Shown here in pieces: positions 21,894-33,417 of a stretch of 64,000 nucleotides of DNA. Position numbers and translations under genes: made by a program. The stretch spans positions 35,039,890 to 35,103,889 of the forward strand of contig CM055096.1 of NCBI GenBank assembly GCA_029204225.1, read 5' to 3'. Every line of letters starts with the position of its first letter. Position 1 is the first letter of the stretch. The notes beneath the pieces are model-generated. The model made no database searches. It had not been told where the DNA came from and saw only the letters and a list, made by a program, of their open reading frames with translations. Source of the stretch: Diphasiastrum complanatum (lineage: Eukaryota > Streptophyta > Lycopodiopsida > Lycopodiales > Lycopodiaceae).

Positions 21894-22688
21894 TGACAAA
21901 ATTTCCAGAATTCACACGTGTGGGGAATGTCCACAAGAGTGACTGATCTTAATTAAGCTTTGTGATTGGGACTATAACCTGATTCTAGATTGATCAACAA
22001 AATCTAGTTCAAAAGAAATGGCTAATCCACAATCTAGAATGCTAATCAACAGAATATAATACCAATGAATCAAAGAATGAATAAAAATACAAGATTTCAA
22101 TGTATGAGCATTAGCCTCAACATGAGTTAGAGAGAGAAAGCTAGAGAGATAACAAGCAATATTTGTTTAGATCCAAAATGGCATGAGATAGCTACAAAAC
22201 TTTGGTTCTTCATTATTGATTGTGTGGAGAGCTACACATATTGATGGAGTTTGAGGTAGCTCAAGGTAGAACCATATCTATCCACTCCAAAATGACATCT
22301 AAAGTGACATCTAGAGTCTGTGTGACATTTGTCACTTGTCATGCATGAAATTCTACCAACTTTTTACAAGTGTACTAGTTCTAACTAGAAATGTCCAAAT
22401 CATCATGCATGTGTCCATTAAACTTTGTGCATGCCTTGCATGTCACTATGGATCACTTACAATTAATGCATGTGAGTTGCTACGAGTTTCTACAAGCATA
22501 ATCATGCTAATTCTATGTCTACAAACTATATGCAAGTTGCATTTATCAAACTAGATAATACATAACCATGTAGCTCGAGTTCTATGTAGGCCAAACTTGG
22601 CATTTTGCATTAATGAGCTACATACTTGCATGGTACAACATTTGTAGCAAGCCAAGAAATCAATATGGATTGTTTTTCAATTTTAACA
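21894..22688 (-). repeat. 3' LTR of Copia element D (795 bp)
   Basis: Ends TGACAAAATTTCC and TTTTAACA. Positions 21894-22549 match 27124-27779 closely. The minus-strand purine tract TTTTTAGGAAGAG adjoins it inside. Confidence 0.9.
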
Positions 22689-22694
22689 CTCTTC

Positions 22695-23962
22695 CTAAAA
22701 ATGATCTATATTGATTTGAACATGGATCTTGGTATAACTCCAAGGTTGTATGCCTGTTGAAGGAACTTTTGTCAAAGGTTTGGTGAGCATATCTGCAATG
22801 CAAGATGATGTGTCGATGTGCTCCAATTTGATTTCACCTCCAATGAGCTTCTCTCTCACGAAGTGATGTGCAACTTCGATATGCTTGTTCCTTGCATGGA
22901 ATATTGCGTTGTTGGCAAGGGCTTGAGTTGAAATGTTGTCACACATGGTCATAGGTATATTTTCTTCCAAAATTATCTTTAGCTCAGCTAGTAACCTCTT
23001 GATCCAAAGCACTTCCTTTGTTGTTGTAGTGAGCGCCTTGTACTCAGCTTCACATGATGAGAGTGATACAATATCTTGCTTTTTGGAAAGCCAAGATATC
23101 AAGTTTCCTCCAAGATATATGACATAAGCACTTGTAGATTTTCGATCTGCTCTATTACTTGCAAAATCCGGGTCAGAATAACCAATAATAGAAAGATCTT
23201 TACTTTTATACAATAAACCAAAATCAAAAGTTGAAGATATATATCTAAGCACTCTCTTGGCCTTTTTCCAATGATAAACTGAAGGATTTTGCATAGCCTG
23301 GCTCAACTTATGAACACTAAAGCTTATGCATAGCCTGGCTCAAGCTTATGAACACTAAGGAGCCTATAAGTCTTCTAAAAAGTGTGATGTCCTCGATGGA
23401 TCTCCCATCGCCTTTGTTAGAGTCCTTTACATTTTGCTCCATAGGTGTTTCTATACTCTTACAATTCAACATATTGAACTTTTTTAACATTGAAAGAGCA
23501 TACTTGGATTGACATATAAAAGCTTTATCTTTAAGAAAGTCAATCTCTAATCCTAGAATATAGTGAATTTTTCCAAGATCTAGAAACATCTAGTTGAAGA
23601 ATTTGCCAATTGAAAAAACAAGCAAGAGAAATTATGATTCTAATTGACACCATCTTTGCAATTGGGGCAAAGGTCTCCTCATAATCAAGTCCAAATACTT
23701 GAGCAAATCCTTTAGCACAAAGCCTAGCCTTGTACTTGTTGATTGTGCCATCTTGATTATACTTGACTCGAAAAACCCATTTGCAACCAATTGTATGCTT
23801 GTTGGATGGAAGATCCACAAGCTCCCATGTATTATTGGCCATCAAAGCATCATATTCTTCCTTCATGGCAAGGTACCATTCCTTTGAGTTGATAACATCA
23901 TATACATCCTTCGGCTCTTCACGAGAAATAAAATAGGCACAATTAGTGGAGTTGATTTCCAC
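22695..23962 (-). pseudogene. Copia reverse transcriptase and RNase H of element D, catalytic core deleted
   Basis: The N-terminal reverse transcriptase (GCKWVFRVKYNQDGTINKYK, GLDYEETFAPIAKM, WQILQLDV) stops at about 23588. It is followed at once by LGKIHYILGLEID from the C-terminal side. The stretch that should hold KxAFLNG, YGLKQ and the catalytic YVDD (roughly 120 residues in relatives) is missing. RNase H follows (GYSDPDFASN, SSCEAEYKAL, HARNKHIEVAHHFVRE, IADMLTKPL). A 37-bp tandem duplication at 23291-23358 breaks the frame. This copy cannot reverse-transcribe. Confidence 0.9.
23291..23358 (-). repeat. 37-bp tandem duplication inside the pol of element D
   Basis: gcatagcctggctcaa is repeated at 23291 and 23328 and followed both times by cttatgaacactaa. 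The coding frame changes here. Confidence 0.85.
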
Positions 23963-24037
23963 TTGCTTTCCTCTATCTTCTTAGGTAAGCCTTCTAAGCT
24001 CAGATTTTTCTCTTTGAGATCTCCTTGGTAAAAAAAT

Positions 24038-25505
24038 TCAAGGTGACTCCTCCTCAAATCTCGGCCCCATCTCTCCATGATGATCTTCAAGGGTGATGAT
24101 TGGAGTATCTTTGTGAAAATCTTTGAACTCAGCCTTCTCAAGAATGTATTTTTGATCTTCATGGAATATCACATCTCTACTCTCAATTGTAGTTGAGGTA
24201 GAGGGAACATAGATCATGTGAGCTTTCTTGTTGGATGCATATCCAACCATGATCCCTTTAACAGAATTAGGATCATCTCTTTTCCTTGTTTCCAAGGGCA
24301 TATTAAGAAAGCAAGTACAACCAAAAACTCTAAGGTGATCTACCTTAGGTTTTTTCTAAAACAAGACTTCAAAAGGTGTTTTTCCAGCAAGAGCATTGTG
24401 AGGTAATCTATTGCACAAATAGTTTGCACAATTTATAGCTTCACCCCAATATTCAATAGGCAAAGAAGCTACTACTCGAATTGCTTAAGCACATTCACAT
24501 AAAGATCTGTTTTTCCTCTCAACTACTCCATTTTGGGATGGAGAATAGGCACAAGAAAATTCTCTCTTTATTCCTTCACCTTCACAATAATTATGAAACT
24601 TGTTGGAGATATATTCACCTCCTCCATCGCATCTTAAAGCTTTAACTTTGCAAGAAAACTGTTTTTCTACATAAGCTTTGAAGATAAGGAAGTGATAAAA
24701 AACCATAGCCTTTGAAGAAAGTAGATACAACCAAGTGTATCTAGTAAAGTCATCAATAAAGGTGACAAAACATGTTGCACCACCAATACTTTTAGAAGAA
24801 AAAAAATGTACATCTGAATGTATGAGTTCCAGTAGATAAGTAGTCTCTATAAAAGACTTCTGATGTGGCTTTCTGTGTGACTTTGCAATGGCACAAGCCT
24901 CACAAGGCTTGAAATTTTTAGAAAGAGATTTTGGAAGACCAAAAGCCTTCTCCTTCTTAACCATAGAAGACATAGATGTAAAGTTAGGATGTCCCAATCT
25001 TGTATGCCACAGCTCCTCCTTAGATAACAAAGCAACTTCACAAAGGTTTGCATTCTCATAAGAATTCAACTTAAAAATTCCAACACATCTAGTTCCATCA
25101 GCAAGGATCTCATTTTTTCTCTTGATAAAACAAGCATTGGAGTTGAACTTTACATCACAACCATTGTCAAGCAACTTTCCCACATTGATTAAGTTCTTTG
25201 TAAGTTTTGGAATGAAAAGAACATTAGAAAGTGCAAGAACTTTTGAAGAAGCAAGTTTCAATGGAATGTTGCCAATTCCTTCTATTGGACACTCATGATC
25301 ATTAGCTATGTAAATAGATCTCTTGAGTCCTTTGAAAGGTAAAATTGAGTCAAATTATTCCTTTGAACAGCACATATGTGAAGAGGCTCCACTGTCTATG
25401 TACCAAGCCCCATCTTTCTTGAAAGGTGATGAAGAAAAACTGGACACTATAAGTGATCCTTCTCCATCACTTGCAACAGAATCTTCTTCAATCTCTTTGG
25501 AGAGA
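24038..25505 (-). pseudogene. Copia protease and integrase of element D
   Basis: Protease motif WYIDSGASSHMCCS at about 25403-25360 in a frame entered through a 1-base shift near 25510. The linker NVLFIPKLTKNLINVGKLL leads to integrase: LWHTRLGHPNF, CEACAIAKSHRKPH, and the catalytic triad IHSDVHF, LRCDGGGEY, NGVVERKNRS. The C-terminal region with DPNSVKGIMVGYASNKKAH and ESRDVIFHED runs to about 24038. Stops occur after the protease motif (TAA near 25352), at 24485 and near 24357. All three integrase acidic residues are still readable. Confidence 0.9.
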
Positions 25506-26354
25506 TTAGCTTGCTTGAGTTAGGTTTTTCTTCTTAAAGCAATTAGAGGCATAGTGCCCCTTTTTGCCACAGAAGAAGCACTTCACTTTCTTCTTCTTGG
25601 TTTTTGAGCTAGAGGGATGAGATGTTTCATCCTCTTCACCATCTTGATCTCGATCTTTGGCTTTGTCTTTGTTGTATGCTTGAGAGAATTGGTTCTTACT
25701 CCTTGCTTTTTGCTTGACTTTGACAAAGAGGGCTTTGTCGCTTCCACCATGTTCAAGTTTGTTCATCCTGGAAAATTTATAGCTTTGTCTAGATTCTTCA
25801 GAAATAAGAATTCCTTGGAGAGTTTCTAGATTAGGTAACTCCTCCTTAATAGCAAAAGACTAAACAAAATTATCATAGTCATCTCTCAAGCCATTCAGTA
25901 TGACTTGAACTAGCTCAACTTGGCTAATGGTAACACCAACACATGAAAGCTCTCTATGTAAATCTTTAACTCTCAGAACATAGTTAGATGCACTCTCTTC
26001 ACTTCTTTGGAATCTATGAAAAATCCGATTCCTAAGAGTGAGTATTCTAGAAGTATTCTTTGCTTCATAGATGGTCTTTAGTGCATCCCAAGCTTCTTGG
26101 GCTGTAGTGCAAGATCCTATCTCTCTCAAAATTTCATTAGATACATTCATCTTAATGAAATGTAGAGCCATTCTAGCTCTCTTATTATATTTAGGAGTTT
26201 CAACCTATGCTTGAGGCTCCTCCTCAACACCAAACACAATATCCATAACATCCTGGAGAATCAGAACAGACTCCATTCTTAGCTTCCAAATTGAGTAATT
26301 AGAAGTGTTTAGTCTTTCACTGACTTCTAGAAGATATCCTCCCTGAGATGCCAT
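25506..26354 (-). pseudogene. Copia gag of element D
   Basis: The start at 26354 (MASQGGYLLEVSERL) was chosen by homology with the other gag starts. A UBN2 core follows (NYSIWKLRMESVLI, HFIKMNVSNEILREIG, LRNRIFHRFQRSEES), then a charged stretch and a complete CCHC knuckle CFFCGKKGHYASNC at about 25570-25530. Two in-frame TAG stops (about 26215 and at 25862-25860) sit where relatives have Gln or another sense codon. Otherwise one frame is kept throughout. Confidence 0.9.
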
Positions 26355-27110
26355 TATAATGAAGACTTCTTAGTTATTGGATTGAGATATGTTTGAGCTT
26401 GTTCCTATCAGACTTAGAGTTGCTGCTCTCTTCACTATAGGTATTTTCAAGGTTGAACTACCTTGCTATGTGAAACACTTGCAACTATATTTGAGATGAA
26501 TCTCAAATATTCCACAAGACAAGTTTTCTAGATCAAACCCAAAAAGTGGTTTGAGACACTTTGGCTGGTTTGAATTCTACTTTTGGCACGTGTGAAATGC
26601 TTCAAAAGAAAACACTATTGACACTCAGAAGGCTCAAAGGGTGTTCAAATACTTCAAACTCAGTCTTGATCTATAGTTTCTTGTGTTGGATGCTCAAAAC
26701 AATGAATTCAGAACAAAGTATAATTGAATAAAATCAAAATGCTGTCACTCAGATTTTGGACCTATCCCTATCCTCTTTAAGAGCTTATAACTCTTGCTAG
26801 GCACATTAGATTGATTTTATTTCAATTTCTATGGAAAGTACAGATCAAATGCTTTCCATCGAGCTATAACACTGCTATCTTTGGATCTATAAGTAAGGAG
26901 AACAAAGGAACTGAAAATTTCTGATTTTCACATGTTCGGAATTCCAGAATTCCGTACTTCCTCAATTCAGGCCTAAAAATTAAGTTTTAGTCCGATTTGA
27001 TCCAAATACACTTCAGAGAAAAGTTAGAGAAAGTGCAAAACTGCTTTTTTGCTTGATTTAGCTCTCAATTTCTTGTACAATCAGAGTTGTTAGCATGCAA
27101 AGCTTACTGT

Positions 27111-27123
27111 GGCTCTGATACCA
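27111..27123 (-). other. Primer-binding site of Copia element D
   Basis: Minus-strand TGGTATCAGAGCC directly after the LTR end ...TTTTGTCA. Confidence 0.9.
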
Positions 27124-27779
27124 TGACAAAATTTCCAGAATTCACACGTGTGGGGAATGTCCACAAGAGTGACTAATCTTAATTAAGCTTTGTGATTGGC
27201 ACTATAACCTGATTCTAGATTGATCAACAAAATCTAGTTCAGAAAAAATGGCTAATCCACAATCTAGCATGCTAATCAACTGAATATAATAGCAATGAAT
27301 CAAAGAATGAATAAAAATACAAGATTTCAATGTATGAGCATTAGTCTCAACACGAGTTAGAGAGAGAGAGCTAGAGAGATAACAAGCAATATTTGCTTAG
27401 ATCCAAAATGGCATGAGATAGCTACAAAACTTTGGTTCTTCATTTTTTATTATGTGGAGAGCTACACATATTTATGGAGTTTGAGGCAGCTCGAGGTAGA
27501 ACCATATTTATCCACTCCAAAATGACATCTAAAGTGACATCTAGAGTCTATGTGACATTTGTCACTTGTCATGCATGAAATTCTACCAACTTTTTACAAG
27601 TGTACTAGTTCTAACTAGAAATGTCCAAATCATCATGCATGTGTCCATTAAACTTTGTGCATGCCTCGCATGTCACTATGGATCACTTACAATTAATGCA
27701 TGTGAGTTGCCACGAGTTTCTACAAGCGTAATCATGCTAATTCTTTGTCTACAAACTATATGCAAGTTGCATTTATCAA
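27124..27779 (-). repeat. 5' LTR of Copia element D, outer end missing (656 bp kept)
   Basis: Matches 21894-22549 over its whole length. The match stops abruptly at 27779/27780, where leader sequence of element B begins. Confidence 0.9.
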
Positions 27780-28209
27780 TCTCTGATTTTGTGCTCCCAA
27801 AATCCAGAGCAGGATTTTTCACACAAATCTGTCCTTGCTTCCTATTCACAGTGTTCTGACATGCCTATCCTCTTGCTCTGAGGTCGTCCTATTGCTAGAA
27901 CTCTGATGCTTCAATCTATTTGTCAAACGATGTCCGATTGAATGCACACTGACTGCAAACAACAAATAGCCTGCTTCGGAATTTCAAAATTCCGTTTGCT
28001 GAGGTTCTGATTCAACCGACAACTCTTGTCTCTGAATCATCACACAGTCTCAAGCTCACCAAGCTTTTGTGTGCTAAACTCTCTGCACCAGTGCTTCTCC
28101 TTCCGTCTTCAACCCGCCATAAACCCCGAACTCTCAGAAGACAGTTCTCCCAAAGCTCTCTTCAACGGCGATGTTGTATTGTGTACACTCCCTGCACGGC
28201 TCTGATACC
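27780..28209 (-). other. Leader and primer-binding site of Copia element B
   Basis: A non-coding, relatively GC-rich leader ends at the site TGGTATCAGAGCC on the minus strand (28210-28198, its first base shared with the LTR end). Confidence 0.7.
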
Positions 28210-28483
28210 AACTTAGAATTTGCTTCGAACATGAACACAGATCATGCTCCATAGTAACACAAATAGAAAACACTCTCCACAGCAAGCTCACATAGCAATT
28301 GTATTTCTCAAAATGAAATTGCACTGTACATATAGTTGTTCACTCAGGCAACCCATGCATGACCCAAGTTGCCGTTGGCGGGACGCGTGTCCCGTCAACT
28401 TGCCTCGTGGCAAGGCCAACTGATCCTTATCAACTGATAGGACCCACAGTATAGTAGCACAATGATTCTACTTTAATTCTAAC
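28210..28483 (-). repeat. 5' LTR of Copia element B (274 bp)
   Basis: Partner of 13172-13445, equal in length, followed outside by the same 5 bases TGAAA. Confidence 0.9.
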
Positions 28484-28488
28484 TGAAA

Positions 28489-31213
28489 GTATACTGGTTA
28501 CTTATAAAATGTCTGTTTTACAACTAGAATAACACTCGACTCCACTACATTCGAATAAGTCAGAACTGTATCAATTAATCAACTTTTAAGTGGGGCATCT
28601 CAACTACTAGTCATTGGAGGTGATGGCAAAGAGACAAGTTTTTTTTTGGTCTTCCCAAATTTCTAACTAGCATGAATCATGTTTGTGAGCAATGTGCTTT
28701 ATCAAAGTCACATAAATTACCTTTCAAAAGATCTAAATCAAGATGAAGTAAGCCTTTTTAACTTGTGCATTCGGATAGTCATGGTGTTACTACAATTAGT
28801 GTGAAAAAGTTAGATCTAAAATGCACTTAAGGATCAACAAGATCTTGGCCTAATTTGCCACCACCGATTTTCAATAGTGTTATCAAGACTCAAGTAACAA
28901 CATTCTGGAATTTGTTTATTATAGATAGCTATCCTAACTTTTTGTTGACTAAACTATATAGTTGTAACTCGCATATGCCTAACAATAGAAGCTCATAGAA
29001 ATTGATGCTCAAGTTCACGTTATTTATTCTAGAAACTAGAGGGCATAGTTTAATGGCCATGTTTTAGTTCTAAATCAAGCACTCAAAATGTTCATGGGTC
29101 AGATACCAATAGTCCACATATAATTCAAATTCTAGATATATCAATTTTTTAAATTAAGCAAGGATGTTTGTGATCCAACGCTCAAAATAAAACATGAAAT
29201 ATCATGAGCTATAGCTCAAAATTGAGTGTGAATAGCTATGTGCCATCACTCAATGTCAATGCAACAATACTAAGAGCGAGCACTCAATATAATCGACTAG
29301 AATCCATTGCTCAAAATGTAGTGTGAGTAGCCACAAGTCCCCAACACTTAGAATGTGTGATAGATTGGTTATAGGTTAGCACTCTAAACCTGATTTATAC
29401 TTTCATAATACTTAAAATCAAGTGAACTTGTTATACGTCAATAATTGCCATAAAATCACAATGTATTTATGAACTCTTATTTACATAGGGAATGACTAGA
29501 AGCAAATGCATCTGTCAAGGTATTTTTATTTTGTTCTTAAAGAACAACTTGCTGAAAAAATTACAAAAATTATTTAAATCATGTTAGAATTTTAGCACTA
29601 GAAGTCAACAATCAAAGCTTATGTTCATAACTTGTTTTTCTTGAAAGCTTAGTCAATAACTAGATCAGCCATTGTATATTCACAAAGTATGTTGAAGGAC
29701 CTATGTTATTCTCATATGAATTCATGTTGAAAGAATATCAAATTATTATCTTGTAACATCAACATCAACATTATTATGATGTACCATCAAGCCACAAGTA
29801 TTATCTTGTACATCAGCTTCATTATTTTGTAATATCAAGACCCATGTGACATGTGTGGCTCAAATTTTCATGTATAAATTGATCATTCTAAACTATCTAT
29901 GACTCTTACTTCCACTATCAATAAATGAAAGTTGGAAAAGTAACAATGACATTTTTCTATTTATTTGAATGGTGAGGAACTTTTCATTTCAGTATGTATA
30001 CTTAAAGCCATGTAAAGTGACATGATGCTAGTCTAAATAATGTAAAATATATCAAACTAGATGTGATATTAAAGAAAATCTAATAGTATCTCCCTTAAGC
30101 ATACGAAATATGTAATACTTTTCACTCTCCACCTCAAACATAATGCCTATTAAAGAGCATGTTGTCCTCGAGTATATCATGCAATTTCTTGCCTCAATAC
30201 CCCTCTTAAGAGACTATGAATTGGCATTGCAAAGAAATAAACAAGGGCTAGCTTAATACTTAAATAATATCCTTTGGTACAGTGAAAAGTGCTAGGTCCA
30301 CTTGCTACATAAAAAAATCTTCTTAATCACAAGTAGCACTACAATCAATAGACACTATGCACTAAACTCTTGCCCTTTAGCATTGATGTATAATATGATT
30401 TATCGGCCCAATAAAATCAAAACATAGCTTTGTGACTAGGATTTGGTCCTTTCATTAACAAAAGTCTTAGAAACTATTGTAGTTCTAGTTGGTACTCTTA
30501 CTATTATGATTTTCTTTTCCAAAAATATCCACATAACAAGTTACAAACTACTCCCTCTACAAGAAATAAGCACTTCTTCCACGATAAAATCTGAAGAGGG
30601 CTTGGATCTCACTACTTGGCCATTGACTAAGGGATGGTCACTCCAAATGGCAACATAAAAATCAAGCTATAATACATTACAGGTTGAAGGAACAAGGCTC
30701 TTATTTCTTGCTTTTATAGATAAAGAGGAATACATGGCACAATTTGATTCGGTAATGTTTCTACACATGGCACATGGTAGAAATTGTGAGAGAAATATTG
30801 GCACCATATTTAGCCAACCTTGAGAAACTTCCCAATAATGAGGCAATATTTTAGAAGATATTGCCAACTCCACTTTGCTCATGCATTCAATAACTTAGTG
30901 AAGGATATAAAAAATGCCAACCAAGCAAATGCAGCTCATATATTTTACGAAAAGGCTCTAGTACAAGTAAATTAAACAATGATCATATGTTAAACAACCA
31001 AATGCATTGTGCTCCCATAATTTAAATTCTTCTTAGTTGAAAACATGTTGGATGTTGTAGATGGCTAATATCTCTTAAGGAGAGAAAACTAATGGAAAAT
31101 CTTCAGCCAAAGGTTACTAATTTGTAGTGCATGGAGAGCATATCAACCATATACCATGTTGAGTGGAAAGGTCTTGGATCATATAATTGGAGTTGGCCAA
31201 GTGTCCATGGTGC
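28489..31213. other. Mostly unassigned AT-rich DNA with a Copia integrase scrap
   Basis: Around 28640-28800 (+) the three frames together read as a Copia integrase zinc-binding segment (MNHVCEQCALSKSHKLPFKR then LVHSDSHG), heavily broken. The rest, to 31213, holds only short open frames and no recognised repeat. Confidence 0.5.
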
Positions 31214-31660
31214 TGTTAGAAATTAGAATTGATCTTATTTATATTTTATAAGCTTCAAATGTGATACTGTAATTAGTGTATAGTTAATTAGATTTACTGT
31301 ATTTGGTTGTTATCAGGACTTGACTTGCCATCGACATATCAGTTTGGCCTTTGATCCCGTAGCTGGCTACTTGGGCTAGCCGAGTAGCCACACGTAGGAA
31401 AAATTAGCCTGTACAATGTTATTTATAGTACTTGCTATACTTGGGGGCATGTCTCGAGTTTGTTGGTCGAATTCAGGTGGTAGGCCAATTTTAAGGCACC
31501 TGTCTTTTCATGCAATTTTTGAATACACTATATGTACAATTTTTTTTGTTATACAATTAAGACTTTTGATGTGCCATCTTTGAGAGCTTGTGAGGAATGG
31601 CTATGATGATTGATTGATGTGATATGCATACTACACTAGATCCTAACAAGAATTTTAACA
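31214..31660 (+). repeat. Inferred LTR (447 bp) followed by a primer-binding site variant
   Basis: Starts TGTTAGAAATTAG and ends AAGAATTTTAACA, a near inverted match. The next bases TGATATCAGAGTGG (31661-31674) resemble TGGTATCAGAGC. No partner LTR and no clear gag follow, so this is a partial or solo-like remnant. Confidence 0.55.
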
Positions 31661-32682
31661 TGATATCAGAGTGGCAGGGTGATGCATGTATGCACGATCC
31701 AGTGGAACTATGGGATAGCATCTTTCACCAAGAAAAATGGCACTCAGAGCATCTCAGGAGAGAGGGCTCCATACAGGGTATCGGCAATCCGGATGGCAGG
31801 AGACAACAAAGTTCCTTCAATTGGAGCTTTGGAGAAGATCAAAATGATCTTGATAAGGTGAATTCCGGGGAGAATTCATGAAGAAATTGCTCAAATGAGT
31901 GAATTGCTTCGAAAAGTGGCTATGACGTAAAGTTGGCCAGAACTCTCTGAGTACTCCATCAATTGGGGAGTGAAGCAGATTAGAATGGGCAGCAAGGTAG
32001 TGGTATCTCAGAGGTGAGAGGATTTTGAAATCCATTTACAATGGGAGGAGAAAGCAATAGTTCGGGGAACTAGCCATGATGGCTTAGTTTTTGAAAATGG
32101 AAAGGCACAGATCTTTCTCCATACTCAATGGAATTGAGCACTGTAAATTGCTACCTAGAATTGAGTGAGAAAGGCCAAGTAATTGCCAGAAGTGTAAGGT
32201 CAGCCATAAAGCAATCTGTGAGTAATTCTCCTTCTTCTCAGCCATGTAAATGACAACAAGAGTTTACAAAGAAAAAGTGTTCAATCTTTTCTCATACATA
32301 ACCTTTTTCTGATCTGTAAAATGATGACAATGGGCACCGTAGACAAATGATTTAGCTGCTAGGAGGTCGTAGAGGGTCGCATGGAGCAGAAGGTGCGATG
32401 ATCATGGAAAAGGGGTAGCCATCTCCATGGAAAAACCCTAGCCATGGTGATGAGAAGAAGAAGAGAGGAGAAGGAGGTGGGGCGGACCTCACAAGAACAT
32501 AGCGGCTAGAAGTGTCTGGTGTATGTAGGAGAAGGATCCGCAAGCTGTAGGCTTTGTTGAAGCTTTGGCCCGTTATGTACCTGTTGAAGGGTGATATCTG
32601 TCAAGAGATACCCGAGCACTGTTGTCTAGTGCTTGTTCTTAATACATTTATGAAGATAGTTCGAGACAAATTGTGCCCAGTC
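31661..32682. other. No gene recognised downstream of the inferred LTR
   Basis: One 85-codon frame (31624-31881) crosses the LTR end and shows no domain. The remaining frames are short. Confidence 0.5.
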
Positions 32683-33237
32683 CTAGAGATTTTGGGAATG
32701 CAGTCGTGAATCTGCCATCATGTGAAACAGGGACATGGGTACCCTCTGTAGTTGTTTCCTTGGTCGTTGCGTGTACTTGGTCAGATATGCACAGACTGCT
32801 TGTAGTTGTGGGTCATTGATGGCTTCGACATGGTACCCGTCCTTTTTCTTCCACTTGGGCACTGATGGGTTAATGAACTTGAAGTAGGTTGTCTCCTCAA
32901 ATTTTTTTAGTGTCCTCGTCACAGCATTGGGTCCTCGTGGAAACCTAAAAGGTTGCAGGTCTGCCGGTGCAAAGGAGAGGTTGTACACATAGTTCCTCAC
33001 AGGGGGAACTATTAAGCTGCAGGACCTTGCTGTAGCATTGTAGTTTGCATAGACCATATGCACGAGATAGGGGCTTTGATACCCCGTGAGTACAGGTATT
33101 TGGAATTCAATTGTTTGAAAGAATGTGGCTGTCTGTTGATACCAGTGTTTCATTTCTGTCAGATCCAATTGGGACAATTGGATGTCGAGCTTTTGAGCTT
33201 CACTGTCATCAGAGTTGGTTGTAAAATTGGTAGACAT
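32683..33237 (-). CDS. Unknown gene family Y, copy 1 (184 codons)
   Basis: An uninterrupted frame begins MSTNFTTNSDDSEAQKLD at 33237. It is acidic at the start, then has regularly spaced aromatic residues (MKHWYQQTATFF, YLVHMVYANYN, YFKFINPSVPKWKKKDGY) and ends in a basic stretch. The part VYANYN...DGYHVEAINDPQLQAVCAYL corresponds to HAYATW...NGYLIEAITEPVLQVAAHL in the second copy around 63610-63320. That supports a real, diverged protein family. Pro/Ser-rich sequence lies upstream (33250-33680), as it lies beside the second copy. I recognise no known domain; a mobile-element or virus-derived structural protein is possible but unproven. Confidence 0.5.
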   Translation of the reverse strand: MSTNFTTNSDDSEAQKLDIQLSQLDLTEMKHWYQQTATFFQTIEFQIPVLTGYQSPYLVHMVYANYNATARSCSLIVPPVRNYVYNLSFAPADLQPFRFPRGPNAVTRTLKKFEETTYFKFINPSVPKWKKKDGYHVEAINDPQLQAVCAYLTKYTQRPRKQLQRVPMSLFHMMADSRLHSQNL

Positions 33238-33299
33238 GATGAAAAAATTGGAAAAAAAGGATCTGGAAAAACACTGTCGGTTGAGATGAAAGTGGGGGG

Positions 33300-33417
33300 T
33301 GTCGGTTGAGATGGAGTGTATGGCGTCGGCTGAGATGGAGTGTATGGCGTCGGCTAAGATGGAATGTATGGCATCGGCTGAGATGGAGTGTATGGCGCCG
33401 GCTAAGATGGGAGTGTG
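33300..33417. repeat. 24-bp minisatellite, about five units
   Basis: The unit gtcggctgagatggagtgta + tggc repeats about 4.8 times with few changes. Because 24 is a multiple of three, the minus strand reads as an eight-residue repeat, PYTPSQPT, just upstream of the family Y frame. Confidence 0.9.

Larger units (their letters stand above)
21894..27779 (-). mobile_element. Ty1/Copia element D (minus), nested, with truncated 5' LTR
   Basis: Minus-strand order: 5' LTR 27779-27124 (outer end missing), primer-binding site 27123-27111, leader, gag 26354-25506, protease-integrase 25505-24038, reverse transcriptase and RNase H 23962-22695, polypurine tract, 3' LTR 22688-21894. The outer end of the 5' LTR is lost where it joins the leader of element B at 27780. 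It belongs to the same broad family as the fragments at 1-1462 and 38956-40050. Confidence 0.9.
13167..28488 (-). mobile_element. Ty1/Copia element B (minus), split by nested insertions
   Basis: Two 274-bp LTRs at 13172-13445 and 28210-28483 are flanked on their outer sides by the same 5 bases, TGAAA (13167-13171 and 28484-28488). This shows that they are the two ends of one insertion. On the minus strand: 5' LTR, primer-binding site 28209-28198, leader 28197-27780, then foreign DNA, then gag from 17475, pol to 13501, polypurine tract, 3' LTR. About 10 kb (roughly 17.5-27.8 kb) was added in the leader by two further Copia elements. By eye the LTRs differ at about 16 of 274 positions, mostly transitions. 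Confidence 0.85.
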
